Program-made: the position numbers and the translations under genes | Assembly: GCF_030160295.1 (NCBI RefSeq) | Contig: NZ_BSOB01000003.1 | Span: forward strand, 53,981-117,980 | Direction of reading: 5' to 3' | Origin: Dyella acidisoli | Lineage (GTDB): Bacteria > Pseudomonadota > Gammaproteobacteria > Xanthomonadales > Rhodanobacteraceae | DNA: 64,000 nucleotides | The notes under the pieces: model-generated | Databases searched by the model: none | What the model saw: the letters and a program-made list of their open reading frames with translations, nothing else | What the model was told of the DNA's origin: nothing | Shown: in pieces, positions 16,953 through 26,516 of the stretch | Numbering within the stretch: the stretch's first letter is position 1 | Layout: each line of letters begins with the position of its first letter

Positions 16953-17522
16953 TGATCTTCCGTCACCCTGTTCAGACGCTGATTTGCCCCGCCGCACGAG
17001 CGACTGGGTTGCACAAATTAAGCCAGTCCCCGAACTCCTGCAAACCTAGTCCGGGACAAGGCTAGGATGCGTGAAGGCGGAATCATGGCTATCGGCGGCC
17101 AGGCGGGCCACTTGAGAACCCGCACCACGCCCAACCCCTTACCGAAAAATGAAGCAGTTCGCATAGGTTGAAGTGCAAACCCCAACCTACGTGACTGCAC
17201 AAACCTGTCCGCAGCATCGCACTCACAGCTATCAATGGCCTTTCGTGCCAAGCGCGCAGCGTGCTATCGCCGAATCGAATGCAGGACAAATTCCACACAG
17301 GCCATGTGCAGCAGATCGCGACAACATCGCATTGTCCTGAATTGACAAAGAGTTTGTCCCTTCCAGCGATAGATGCTGCGCCTGCAAAACCGCATGATCA
17401 GAACACCATTCGCGAAAGAACGGATGGTGCAGACATCAGACGGATCATTCGAGCGCGCTTGCGCTCTTTCGACGCGACTTTCCGGAGCTTTGCACAGGCT
17501 CCAAACCGTACAGGGGCGGTCC
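16953..17522. other. Intergenic region between lipoprotein and pilin cluster
   Basis: No gene is supported in these 570 bp. It should carry divergent promoters for the LysM lipoprotein and for pilE. A degraded GTAGGTTGGG palindrome lies at 17163-17192. Small hairpins GAGCGC-GCTT-GCGCTC (17451-17466) and GGAGC/GCTCC (about 17484-17502) sit in the pilE leader. I found no convincing sigma-54 promoter. Confidence 0.5.
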
Positions 17523-17987
17523 ATGGGCACACGACGCACGCACCGCGCGCAGGCAACAGGTTTTACCTTGATCGAGCTGATGATCGTAGTGGCGATCATC
17601 GCCATTCTTGCGGCGATTGCCATACCGACCTATATGAACTACATCACGCGCGGGAAGCTGACCGATGCGCAGAACATGCTGAGTTCGCTGCGCGTGCAGA
17701 TGGAGCAGTTCTATCAAGACAACCGCCAGTACGCCAGCACCTCCAGTGCGACAGTCTGCGGCGTATTCAGTCCCACCGCGCCCACGTCGAAGTACTTTAC
17801 TTATAGCTGCACGCTAAACGGCACGACCGGCTACGTCATCACGGCAACCGGCGACACCGGCACCACCGTCGCCAACTTCAGCTTCACCATCGATAACAAC
17901 AACACCCGCGCCACCACCAGTGACAATGGCTGGTATACCGGCTCGATGACCAATTGCTGGGTCACCGCCAAGGGAACCTGCCAGTGA
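17523..17987 (+). CDS. pilE: Type IV pilin, PilE-like
   Basis: A 154-residue prepilin from ATG 17523, preceded by GGGGCGG. It has a short basic leader ending ATG before FTLIELMIVVAIIAILAAIA, the class III signal cut by PilD after Gly, with Glu5 of the mature protein present. The globular part has two Cys pairs (TVCGVF with YSCTL, and NCWV with GTCQ) that may form the D-region disulphide. It heads the minor pilin operon; in Xanthomonas pilE usually follows pilY1. Upstream in-frame ATGs give no pilin-like leader and are rejected. Confidence 0.92.
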   Translation: MGTRRTHRAQATGFTLIELMIVVAIIAILAAIAIPTYMNYITRGKLTDAQNMLSSLRVQMEQFYQDNRQYASTSSATVCGVFSPTAPTSKYFTYSCTLNGTTGYVITATGDTGTTVANFSFTIDNNNTRATTSDNGWYTGSMTNCWVTAKGTCQ

Positions 17988-18589
17988 CAACGTCAGGCCA
18001 GCGCGGCGTAAGCCTGATCGAGCTGATGGTCACCGTGACTATCTTGGCGATTCTCCTCGTGCTGGGTATTCCAAGCTTCCAGCAATGGACGTTGAACACG
18101 CGCATACGCACTGTCAGTGAATCCATCCAGAACGGTTTGCGGCTGGCACGCAATGAAGCTGCGCAGCAGGCTGCCTATGTACGTTTTCAGTTGAACTCCG
18201 CCGGCAACTGGCAGGTATGCGTGCTGCCTTCGAGTTCGGCCAGCGCATCGGACTGCAGCAACGCATCCAGTGTCGTGCAAACCTGGAACTCAACCGATGT
18301 CGGCAGCAGCGTGCAAGTGGGCGCTTCCACAGCCGTCAATAATGTCGCGGCTGGCACATTCGGTAACGCCACGATTACGGGCGGCGTGCCAGCAGGCATT
18401 ACCTTCAATGCGTTGGGACGGCCGACGGCCTATGGCAGCAGCTCAGTGCTGCGCATCGATGTCACCGCCGCGCAGGCTTCCATGCAAGCCACCAGCCGGC
18501 GATTGGTGACCCTTATCTCGACCGGCGGCATGGTCAACATGTGCGACCCCGCCTTCCTCATGAAAAACAATCCGATGGGGTGCCCATGA
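17984..18589 (+). CDS. fimT: Minor pseudopilin FimT/FimU (GspH family)
   Basis: A 201-residue protein starting at GTG 17984, which overlaps the pilE TGA (GTGA). Leader QRG is followed by VSLIELMVTVTILAILLVLG, then FQQWTLNTRIRTVSESIQNG and LRLARNEAAQQ, typical of GspH/FimT. The C-terminal half has a Cys near VCVLP and another pair at MCDPAF and MGCP. Minor pilins of this type prime pilus assembly and FimT members can bind DNA. The start rests on leader length. Confidence 0.9.
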   Translation: MTTSGQRGVSLIELMVTVTILAILLVLGIPSFQQWTLNTRIRTVSESIQNGLRLARNEAAQQAAYVRFQLNSAGNWQVCVLPSSSASASDCSNASSVVQTWNSTDVGSSVQVGASTAVNNVAAGTFGNATITGGVPAGITFNALGRPTAYGSSSVLRIDVTAAQASMQATSRRLVTLISTGGMVNMCDPAFLMKNNPMGCP

Positions 18590-19071
18590 AATCCGTGCAC
18601 AAGCATGTGCGCATAGCCCTGACGCAACGAGGCATCGTGCTGATCGATGCGTTGGTGGCGATCGTGATCTTTTCTGTCGGCATTCTTGGCATGGTGGCGC
18701 TGCAGGGCTCAGCCATCGAAATGACCGGCTCTTCCAACTATCGCATCAACGCGGCGTTGCTGACCGACCAGGTCATCGCCCAGATGTGGGCTACCACGCC
18801 CTCTCAGTTGGCCACGCTGTACCAAGGCAAGCAGGGTAGCGGCGGCACCAGTTACGTGACCTGGTTTACCAACGCCGATTGCTCCACCAAACCATCCGTG
18901 ACCGGCTGCCTACCTGGCATCAAGACCAACCCGCCCACGATCACTGTCACTCCAGAGACCTTCTCCGATTCCAGCAATACGCAATACCTGGTGACGGTCA
19001 CCCTCTATTGGCAAGCCCCCAGCGACAACAGCGTGCATCAATATGTATCCACGACAGCCATTGGCCCGTAA
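18586..19071 (+). CDS. pilV: Minor pilin PilV
   Basis: A 161-residue protein from ATG 18586, overlapping the fimT TGA by ATGA. Its leader ends QRG, followed by IVLIDALVAIVIFSVGILGM, then ALQGSAIEMT, a PilV pattern. Position 5 of the mature protein is Asp rather than the usual Glu (IVLID), a conservative but notable change. Cys residues lie in NADCSTK and TGCLPG. It is part of the PilVWX priming complex that sits at the pilus tip with PilY1. Confidence 0.9.
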   Translation: MKSVHKHVRIALTQRGIVLIDALVAIVIFSVGILGMVALQGSAIEMTGSSNYRINAALLTDQVIAQMWATTPSQLATLYQGKQGSGGTSYVTWFTNADCSTKPSVTGCLPGIKTNPPTITVTPETFSDSSNTQYLVTVTLYWQAPSDNSVHQYVSTTAIGP

Positions 19072-20182
19072 GCGCCCGCATCAACAAGGCTTTTCGCTGA
19101 TCGAGCTGATGGTGGGCTTGGTGGTAAGCATGCTCTGCATGCTGGCGATCATGGCGGCCTTTGCGGTGTACGAAGGCAAGAAGCGCACGACTACCACCAC
19201 CAACGACGCTCAACAGAATGGCAGCTATGCCATGTACGTGTTGGAACGTCAGTTGCGTACTGCCGGTGCAAGCATCGTGCAGGGTTACAACTATGGCGTG
19301 TGGGGTTGTCCGGTCACGGCGTACACGAACGGAACGCAAACCTTGCCGATCTCTGGCGCCCTGCCCGCGCCGTTTAAATCGTCCGGCTGGCCTGCCAGCA
19401 CACTGCTGATGCCCGTGCTCATTGCCTATGGTGGCGGCAGCACACCGGACACCATCGGTGTGGTAGGTGGCAACCCGGCCATGCAGGTGTTCAAGATTCC
19501 GGTCACCAGTGTTCCCTCTACCAACAGCGTGGCGGTGAGCAACAGTTTGGGGATTCTTAGCGGTGACTACGTACTAGGCGTGCTCTCCAATGGTAACTGC
19601 GCGCTGGCGCATGTTCCGGCGGCAACACCGACCACGCAGGTGGCTGGCACCACCTTTACGCTCGACACTACGAACAGCCCGCCGAATGGTTTGCAGACCG
19701 CAAACTATCTGTTCGATTTCGGCTCCTCGCCGGCGTTTACCTTGTTCGGCATCGATACGTCCTCGCTCAACCTAGTGTCGTATGACTTGCTGCAGCGCCC
19801 GGTGAACGGCAATGCCGCCGCAGTCACGCCGCTGGCTGAAGGCGTCGTGCAAATGAAGGCGTTGTACGGCGTGCAACAAGCAGGTTCCAGCTCGGTGCAA
19901 TGGGTGCAACCAACCGGCACCTGGTCGATCGCGACGCTGACCGCCAGCGCCAGCGCAGCGTCCAATGCGATGAAACAGATCAAGGCCATTCGTGTAGCCA
20001 TCGTGGTGCAAAGCCGGCTACCGGAGCGCAGTACCGACTATACGAGCGGCCAGCCCACGCTGACCTTGTTCCCGGATCTTCCGAGCGTGCAATACATCGT
20101 CACCACCAGCACGCAGTACCGCTACAAGGTGTACGACACCACCATTCCGGTGCGCAACGCACTGGTTGCCAAGTACTACTAG
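19043..20182 (+). CDS. pilW: Minor pilin PilW
   Basis: A 379-residue protein with prepilin motif QQG followed by FSLIELMVGLVVSMLCMLA. The next segment (SYAMYVLERQLRTAGASIVQ) and the large beta-rich body are typical of PilW. ATG 19043 overlaps pilV by 29 bp; an in-frame TTG at 19061 would shorten the leader to a more usual size and is a fair alternative. PilW works with PilV and PilX to prime pilus assembly and carry PilY1. Confidence 0.9.
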   Translation: MYPRQPLARKRPHQQGFSLIELMVGLVVSMLCMLAIMAAFAVYEGKKRTTTTTNDAQQNGSYAMYVLERQLRTAGASIVQGYNYGVWGCPVTAYTNGTQTLPISGALPAPFKSSGWPASTLLMPVLIAYGGGSTPDTIGVVGGNPAMQVFKIPVTSVPSTNSVAVSNSLGILSGDYVLGVLSNGNCALAHVPAATPTTQVAGTTFTLDTTNSPPNGLQTANYLFDFGSSPAFTLFGIDTSSLNLVSYDLLQRPVNGNAAAVTPLAEGVVQMKALYGVQQAGSSSVQWVQPTGTWSIATLTASASAASNAMKQIKAIRVAIVVQSRLPERSTDYTSGQPTLTLFPDLPSVQYIVTTSTQYRYKVYDTTIPVRNALVAKYY

Positions 20183-20193
20183 GCCGGTACGCC

Positions 20194-20793
20194 ATGAACA
20201 TCTTTCCTATTTCATTGGTTTCGCGTTTTCGGCAACACGGCATGATCTCCACACTGATGGCGCTGATCGTGCTGGTGGTGTCATTACTTGCAGCCATGGC
20301 GCTGATGCGTTCGGTGGATACCAGCAACACCGTCGCCGGCAGCCTCACCTTTCGCCAGGCTGCGCTGCAAGAAGCCGAGCAGGCTTATGTGGATGCTCAG
20401 CAGAAGATCACCTTCAGCCAGCCCACCAGCGACAACGACAAGGCCAGTCTCGGTTATTACGCGGAACCGCAACCGGCGACGGCGCGCTCTGCCGGCGACA
20501 TACCCAATGTGCTGGTGAACCTGGACACCGGCAACGTCGGCACGGTGGCCAAACAGAACACCAACGACGATGACATTTATTACGTCGTGGAACGGCTGTG
20601 CCAAAGCTCAGGGACCGCTACCGCGGCCAATTGCATTGTGGCGGGGGCATCAGCGCTGGGCGGTGACTCCTCCAATCAGACGTCGGATCAATTGACACCG
20701 TTCAACAACGGCTTCAGCGCCCCGTTCCGCCTGACCGTGCGTGTGAACGGCAGGAAGGGAACGGTCGCTTACGTGCAAAGCATCCTGCGCTGA
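20194..20793 (+). CDS. pilX: Minor pilin PilX
   Basis: A 199-residue protein from ATG 20194, 11 bp after pilW. The leader ends RQHG, followed by MISTLMALIVLVVSLLAAMA and the conserved MRSVDTSNTVAGSLTFRQAA. As in other PilX/GspK-type minor pilins, Glu5 is absent. The body contains RLCQSSG and NCIVAG cysteines. The gene order pilV-W-X-Y1 supports the call. The frame is open far upstream of ATG 20194, but that part lies inside pilW. Confidence 0.88.
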   Translation: MNIFPISLVSRFRQHGMISTLMALIVLVVSLLAAMALMRSVDTSNTVAGSLTFRQAALQEAEQAYVDAQQKITFSQPTSDNDKASLGYYAEPQPATARSAGDIPNVLVNLDTGNVGTVAKQNTNDDDIYYVVERLCQSSGTATAANCIVAGASALGGDSSNQTSDQLTPFNNGFSAPFRLTVRVNGRKGTVAYVQSILR

Positions 20794-20807
20794 AGTCGCT
20801 CACCTAT

Positions 20808-23800
20808 ATGTCCCCACGTAAGCCCTCTCATTCTTCGGAAACGGCCATGCTCAAGTCTCTCAAGCATTTTCGTCTCAACGGCAAACTGCTCGCAGGCATG
20901 ATGGCCTTGACGGCATGTGGCAACGTGATGGCGGGTAGCACCACGTTGTCGGATATTCCGGTTTACAGCACGTCCAACGTGCCGGCCAATCTGATGCTGG
21001 CACTATCGGTGGAATACCCCACCGGCACGGTAGGCGCCTATACGAACTCTTCGGGCTACTCGTCCAGCAACACGTACATCGGTTATTTCGATCCGACCAA
21101 GTGCTACGACTATGACAGCAATACGGGTGCGGGCTATTTCGTTCCGGTGAATACGTCTGGGCCGGTGTGCACCGGGCACTGGAGCGGCAATATGCTCAAT
21201 TGGGCCTTGATGACCGCGCTGGATGAGTTCCGCCAAGCACTGACCGGTGGCAACCGCTCCATCGATAACAACGGCCTCACAGTGCTGTTGCGCTCCAACC
21301 TCAACGCCACGCAGAGTTCCACTTCGAATTTTCCGGTCAAGTGGCTCGGCGTGAACGGCCGGTTCTCCAACGTATCGCCATCTACCGTGATCGGCGACAC
21401 CAATTATGCTTCGTTGGGTCTGGTCTACCTGAGATCGGCTGGGCAAGGTACCACTTTTATCATTTCCAACAACAAGTCCCTCAACAATAGCGGCACAAAC
21501 AGCGACGGCGTACCGAACATAGCGACAACCTATAACGCAGCCGTGCAGGTATGCGTTCCCGGCATGCTGGAGAGCAATTGCAATGCCGCGCATCAGTCGA
21601 GCGACTATGTCGGCGCGGGGATGTACAACAAGCCGGAAGGACTGATCCAACAGAACTACACCAAAGTGCGCGTGGGTGCCACGGCGTACGTATTCCAGGA
21701 TGGCTATCTGCATCCGAATGGTGTGGTACGCGCGATGCTGCGCGACAACGGCCCGACCTCCTATAACGGCTATGGCGCGCGTCAAACCAATTCCTATACG
21801 GAATGGAATCCCAAAACCGGCATTTTCAATACCAATCCGGATGCTGCCGACTCGGTCTACGGCTCCGCGCCCGGCAGCGTGGCCTTCACCCAAAGCGGTG
21901 CGATCAATTACCTCAACAACTTCGGCTACAACGGGACTTACGAGTTGCACGACACCGTGGCCGATCTGTACTGGGCCACGCTCGCCTATTACATGCAAGT
22001 ACCGCTGGATGCCAGCTATACCACTGGCTTGAGCCAGAGCAACAGTGTGGATCCGACCTTCCCGGCGTTTAGCGGCATGCCGGCCAACTCGTCGAACCAT
22101 CCCACCGTCAACGACCCGATCCAGTACACGTGCCAGAACAATGCCATCGTAGTGATTGGCGACTCGCACACGTGGTACGACACTCGCGTGCCCTCCTCCG
22201 CACCGGCAAGCAACAATGGTTCGCCGGGCACACCGCTTGGCGCCATGAACGCGGGCGGCACTGTCGCGACATCACTGGATGCCTCCAGCTACGTCACCAA
22301 GCTCGGCAATCTGCCGCTAGTCGAGGCGCAAGGCAGCACGCCTGCTTCGAATACGATGGCGCAATATCTCAACACCTCCTCGCTAGGCACCATGTTGGAA
22401 GTGAGCGATACCGGCGCCGCCACGTACAACCTGGCAGGCCTAGCTTATTACGCGCACATCAACGACATCCGCAACGATCTCAGCGGCAACCAGAAAATCA
22501 CCAGCTACGTCGTCGACGTGTTGGAACCCGGCACCTACGACGGCAGTGCTAACGACCCAACCTTCAATCCGTCAGCCCTCGGTTCCGGCGCCGGCCCTAA
22601 CATGTACTGGCTGGCAGCCAAGTACGGCGGATTCAATGACGTGAACGGTGACGGCGTTCCCGCCAACATCCTCACGTGGCACACCAACAACACGACGGCG
22701 ACGGCACAGAATCTGCGTCCGGACAACTATCTGCCGGGCAACCAGGCCAATCTGATCCAGAGCGGCTTGCAGGCGATCTTCAACAATATTGCGTCCACTG
22801 TGTCGCAGACGGGTTCGGGGCTGACAGTCTCCTCCACGCGCGTACTCTCCAACGTCGCTGCCAACGTCGCACCGTATTACGCGCCGGCTGCGGGTTTTCC
22901 CGCCTACGCCACGGATTACACGCCGGTAGCCTGGACGGGCGACGTGATAGGTTTTGTGGGTACCACCGATTCGACCGGCGCAGTCACCACGGTCGCCGGT
23001 ACCACACCTTGGCATGCGCAATTGCAATTGGACACGCTGACCCAGACCACCTCCAACTCCACCATCGTCGGTTGGAACACGGGCCGCCGCGTCGTTACCT
23101 GGAATGGCAGCACTGGCGTGCCGTTCCGCTACAGCAGCCTGTCCTCCAGTGAGCAGTCGGCCATGAATACCAGCGGCAATGGCGCAGCGCTGGTGAATTA
23201 CCTGCGTGGTGACAAGAGTAACGAGGGCACGCTGTTCCGCGTGCGCAGCCATATCCTGGGCGACATCGTCGATTCCGCTGCGGCGCTGGTGCAAGGTGCG
23301 CTGTCACCGTCCTACACAGAAACCAACAACCCCGGCTACACCGCGTTCTCCAACAACGTTGCCAGTCGCGAGCCGATGATCTATGTCGGCGCCAACGACG
23401 GCATGCTGCATGCGTTTGAGGCGGATTTCCAAGGCGCCACCAGCACTAACGCTGTAACCGGTGGCGGCAGCGAACTGTTTGCCTATGTGCCTAGCCTGCT
23501 CTACAACGGCCCCAACAGCACGCCGCTGGTGGATGGCTTGCCTGCGCTCGCCAATCTCAACGGCGTATCGGCCAACAACTTCTATCACCACTATTACGTA
23601 GACGCCACGCCGCAGGTGGCGGATGTGGACTTCACCTATGTCGGCACCGGCAACAGTGCACCTAGCACATCCACCACCACCGCGGATTGGCACACCTTGC
23701 TTGTGGGCGGGCTGGGTAAAGGCGGTAAAGGCATCTACGCGCTGGACGTAACCCAAGTGCCGCAGGCGATCGATACCACCAGCAGCGCCACGGTAGAGAC

Positions 23801-24869
23801 CACGCAAGCCGGCAAGGTGTTGTGGGAATTCACCGATGCAGACATGGGCTACAGCTACGGCACGCCACTGATCATCAAGACCCGTAAATACGGCTGGGTC
23901 GTCGCCATGACGTCCGGTTACAACAATACGGGCGGCAAGCTGGCAGGCCACGGCATTCTCTACATCTTGAATGCCAAGACCGGTGCTCTCCTGCAAAAGA
24001 TCGATACCGGCGTGGGCAGCGCCACTAATCCAGCGGGCCTTGCGCAGGCCGCTGCATATACACAGGACGTAACGGACGGCACCGTCGATCAGATTTATGC
24101 CGGCGATCTGCTGGGTGATGTGTGGCGTTTCGATTTGACCGAGGGCGCGCTGGATTCTTCGGGTGCACTCACTGGCAACTATCCTGCGCCGACGCTGTTC
24201 GCCCAGCTCACCGATCCGTCGGGCAACCCGCAGCCAATTACCACGCAGCCGCGCGTGGAAGTCAGCCTCAGCTCGGATGGACTCAGCACGCTTCGCTGGG
24301 TGTTCGTGGGCACCGGCCAGTTCTTGGACATCACCGATCTCACTACTACCCAGCAGCAGACGATGTATGCGCTGCGCGATGGCTCCAACACCACGCCATC
24401 CACCAGTAATCTGCCGCTGACACGCGACGCATTGACCGCAGTGACTGATCTCACGCAGGGCGTTTCCATTGGCGATAACGGGCTGGGCTGGTACTACGAT
24501 CTGACTGGCAGTGCGGGCGGCGCGAATGGCGGCACGGAACGTATCGTGGTGAACCCTGCCGCGACGGCTGGCTTGAACGTAGTGGCCTGGGCCACAGTGA
24601 TCCCGTCCAGCAATCCCTGCTCATTGCAGGGTGCGGTGTATGCCACCAACTACGCCGGGCAATCTGTACTGACCGATAGCAGCGGAGCGTTGATGAAATA
24701 CATCACGACCACGGCAGCCCCCACTGGCTTGCAACTCGTGCAAACCGCGAGCGGCGCTGCTGCCGTGGGGTATAGCGGCTCGGACGGCACCAACAAGCTC
24801 AAGAATACCAATTCAGCCCCTCCGAAGAATCAAGTTAACCGCGTGCATTGGCGCGAGGTCCTCAACTGA
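20808..24869 (+). CDS. pilY1: Type IV pilus tip adhesin PilY1
   Basis: A 1353-residue secreted protein; ATG 20847 (MLKSLKHFRL) may be the true start because it gives a cleaner signal peptide. The N-terminal half is variable. The C-terminal half is a beta-propeller (PilY1/PilC domain) with YVGANDGMLHAFEAD, GLGKGGKGIYALDV and GDLLGDVWRFDL. NDVNGDGVP near residue 612 looks like a calcium-binding loop. The usual von Willebrand A metal site (DxSxS) is not seen: the corresponding text is NLMLALSVEYPTG. PilY1 caps the pilus and mediates adhesion. A strong terminator follows at 25061. Confidence 0.93.
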   Translation: MSPRKPSHSSETAMLKSLKHFRLNGKLLAGMMALTACGNVMAGSTTLSDIPVYSTSNVPANLMLALSVEYPTGTVGAYTNSSGYSSSNTYIGYFDPTKCYDYDSNTGAGYFVPVNTSGPVCTGHWSGNMLNWALMTALDEFRQALTGGNRSIDNNGLTVLLRSNLNATQSSTSNFPVKWLGVNGRFSNVSPSTVIGDTNYASLGLVYLRSAGQGTTFIISNNKSLNNSGTNSDGVPNIATTYNAAVQVCVPGMLESNCNAAHQSSDYVGAGMYNKPEGLIQQNYTKVRVGATAYVFQDGYLHPNGVVRAMLRDNGPTSYNGYGARQTNSYTEWNPKTGIFNTNPDAADSVYGSAPGSVAFTQSGAINYLNNFGYNGTYELHDTVADLYWATLAYYMQVPLDASYTTGLSQSNSVDPTFPAFSGMPANSSNHPTVNDPIQYTCQNNAIVVIGDSHTWYDTRVPSSAPASNNGSPGTPLGAMNAGGTVATSLDASSYVTKLGNLPLVEAQGSTPASNTMAQYLNTSSLGTMLEVSDTGAATYNLAGLAYYAHINDIRNDLSGNQKITSYVVDVLEPGTYDGSANDPTFNPSALGSGAGPNMYWLAAKYGGFNDVNGDGVPANILTWHTNNTTATAQNLRPDNYLPGNQANLIQSGLQAIFNNIASTVSQTGSGLTVSSTRVLSNVAANVAPYYAPAAGFPAYATDYTPVAWTGDVIGFVGTTDSTGAVTTVAGTTPWHAQLQLDTLTQTTSNSTIVGWNTGRRVVTWNGSTGVPFRYSSLSSSEQSAMNTSGNGAALVNYLRGDKSNEGTLFRVRSHILGDIVDSAAALVQGALSPSYTETNNPGYTAFSNNVASREPMIYVGANDGMLHAFEADFQGATSTNAVTGGGSELFAYVPSLLYNGPNSTPLVDGLPALANLNGVSANNFYHHYYVDATPQVADVDFTYVGTGNSAPSTSTTTADWHTLLVGGLGKGGKGIYALDVTQVPQAIDTTSSATVETTQAGKVLWEFTDADMGYSYGTPLIIKTRKYGWVVAMTSGYNNTGGKLAGHGILYILNAKTGALLQKIDTGVGSATNPAGLAQAAAYTQDVTDGTVDQIYAGDLLGDVWRFDLTEGALDSSGALTGNYPAPTLFAQLTDPSGNPQPITTQPRVEVSLSSDGLSTLRWVFVGTGQFLDITDLTTTQQQTMYALRDGSNTTPSTSNLPLTRDALTAVTDLTQGVSIGDNGLGWYYDLTGSAGGANGGTERIVVNPAATAGLNVVAWATVIPSSNPCSLQGAVYATNYAGQSVLTDSSGALMKYITTTAAPTGLQLVQTASGAAAVGYSGSDGTNKLKNTNSAPPKNQVNRVHWREVLN

Positions 24870-24898
24870 GGTTGGCCCAACCGAACAAGGATTTGACC

Positions 24899-24926
24899 CC
24901 TGCCGCCATGGGCATGGCGGCAGGAT
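24899..24926. repeat. Hairpin after pilY1
   Basis: CCTGCCGCCATGGGCATGGCGGCAGG is a near-perfect palindrome without a following T-run, just after the pilY1 stop; possibly an mRNA 3' stabiliser. The rest of 24927-25060 shows nothing. Confidence 0.5.
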
Positions 24927-25060
24927 TTGGCCAGACTGCAGTGGCATCCCCGCACGATGCTGTCTAGGCGCGACGTTCCCAGTGTCGACCTGCCAATCAG
25001 TAGCGATACGTGGCATGCACAACGGCTCACTTCCTCCCTTTGTGACCGTTGTCCAACTCG

Positions 25061-25106
25061 CGGCGTCGGAGATGTATCCGCCCACATCTCCGACGCCGTT
25101 TTTTTT
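25061..25106 (+). terminator. Rho-independent terminator of the pilin operon
   Basis: Perfect 15-bp arms, CGGCGTCGGAGATGT and ACATCTCCGACGCCG, around an 8-base loop, followed by eight T residues. Confidence 0.95.
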
Positions 25107-25172
25107 GCGTGATGATCGCTCCCCCTCCGCCAACCTGTGATCAAGGATGGGGAGAGGGAACTGCTCAGCGGA

Positions 25173-25913
25173 TTACTGCGCGTTGACCTGGAACCACGTG
25201 GTCGACACCCAACCGTTACCGCGCACGATCTCGCAGCCGGCTTCCACTACGTCCAGGTACATCGACTTGCTGAAGCTGGCGCGGCCTACCAGCTTGTTGA
25301 AGAAGTGCATGATGTCGATGTTGGCGCTGCCGCTGGTCGGCAAGCTAGCGGGCACGCTGCTGCGCTGGGGCAAGAAGGTGTAGACGTAGTAGCCCGCTGC
25401 GGAGTTGTCGCCGTACCACAAGTCGTAGGTGACGCCGTTTTCGGTGATCACGCCGGTGGCGATGGGCTGGCCGATCGGGTAGGAGTTGTTACCCGCCCAG
25501 ATCATCACTTCCAATTGCGGCGTGGACTTCTGGTTGTCGTTGCGCAGGAACATGTCATAGGCGAAATCCCCAGCCATGTTGCTGCCGCCAGATGCATACG
25601 AGAACGCCGCCGGAATGGTGCTGGCTGACGATATTTGTTTGGGGAACAACGTATCGCCGGTGGGATTCCAGCCGTAGTGCCAACCGCGGATACTCGCCGG
25701 ATACCCGTAAAGGCTGTTGCTGGAGAAATTGAATGAGGCCGTCCATTGCGGATATTGGCCGGAGGAAGGGCTCCAGGAAATGTTGCTGTCGTTGAAATTG
25801 TTGTCCCACGCGAAATACGGCGAATAAAGGTTATAAGACCCCGCCTGAGCGGCGCTGTTAATCCCTACGAAAAGCAGTACACCGGTAACCAGCGAAGCAA
25901 GCGTCTTCTTCAT
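25173..25913 (-). CDS. Secreted GH12 endo-beta-glucanase or xyloglucanase
   Basis: A 246-residue enzyme with a Sec signal peptide (MKKTLASLVTGVLLFVGINS, cleaved near AQA). It has GH12 features: SFNFSSNSLYGYPASIRGW, GDFAYDMFLRN, a nucleophile Glu in QLEVMIWAG, YPIGQPIATG, then YDLWYGDN, and an acid/base Glu in LDVVEAGCEIVRG. GH12 enzymes cut beta-1,4-glucans in cellulose, mixed-linkage glucan or xyloglucan. Given the xyloglucan genes further right, a xyloglucan role is plausible. It is monocistronic, and its upstream region 25914-26295 is AT-rich. Confidence 0.9.
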   Translation of the reverse strand: MKKTLASLVTGVLLFVGINSAAQAGSYNLYSPYFAWDNNFNDSNISWSPSSGQYPQWTASFNFSSNSLYGYPASIRGWHYGWNPTGDTLFPKQISSASTIPAAFSYASGGSNMAGDFAYDMFLRNDNQKSTPQLEVMIWAGNNSYPIGQPIATGVITENGVTYDLWYGDNSAAGYYVYTFLPQRSSVPASLPTSGSANIDIMHFFNKLVGRASFSKSMYLDVVEAGCEIVRGNGWVSTTWFQVNAQ

Positions 25914-26295
25914 GTTTATTCTCCCGATGCGATAAAAGAACGGCCTGCAAGGCGCAGCCGTACCCCTGGGGAGGCGTTATCCCCTGACGAATTTCTGGAT
26001 TGACAACTCCCCTTCCCTCCACGCAGCAACATGCGCGTGGAGCATTGCTATCGATAATGGCGCGCGTTTACTACGTCAAATTGAAAATCGCAGATATGCG
26101 TTTGAACATTCAATTTCATAAGAAGCCGTTTTTGTTTTAGCAAAAATCGACCGGGCATCATCACAAAATATCCACGTGCATCGACAAGCTACTCTTCACT
26201 GCATATCCACGATGACTGTCATCACATTCACTACATTGCACTTCATGACATGCCGGTTACGTAGGTCACCATGAAAATATGCATTCCCTCACAGC
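25914..26295. other. AT-rich upstream region of the GH12 gene
   Basis: No gene is supported here. The stretch 26050-26200 is markedly AT-rich against the GC-rich background and should hold the GH12 promoter. Confidence 0.5.
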
Positions 26296-26400
26296 CGTCA
26301 TTCCCGCGAAAGCGGAGGCGCTTTTCAACAGCGAAGCTGGTCAATCCATCTTGCCCTGATACATCCTTGAAAATGGATTCCCGCTTTCGCGGGAATGACG
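26296..26400. repeat. Paired CGTCATTCCCGC palindrome element (copy 1)
   Basis: A left unit CGTCATTCCCGCGAAAGCGG, somewhat degraded on its right, faces a right unit ATGGATTCCCGCTTTCGCGG ending in GGAATGACG. This inverted pair recurs at 28418, 29747, 32411, 46208 and 48070, with a single compact form at 38133. Confidence 0.85.
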
Positions 26401-26444
26401 GCCATGAGGCAAGGTGAAACGCAGCCACACCTATCGACAGGCAT

Positions 26445-26482
26445 AAAAAAAACGCCGGCGAAACGATCCCGTTTCGCCGGCG
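26445..26482 (-). terminator. Strong rho-independent terminator, minus strand
   Basis: CGCCGGCGAAACG and CGTTTCGCCGGCG form perfect 13-bp arms around ATCC. On the minus strand the hairpin is followed by eight T residues. It ends transcription coming from the GH43/xyl side or from the gene tail at 26517. Confidence 0.95.
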
Positions 26483-26516
26483 CCGTTCAAGCAAGGCACC
26501 AGGGGTTGGTATGCGC

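Noticed and set aside
21003..22169. 388-codon minus-strand ORF
   Set aside because: Lies wholly inside pilY1 on the other strand; composition is typical of an antisense shadow.
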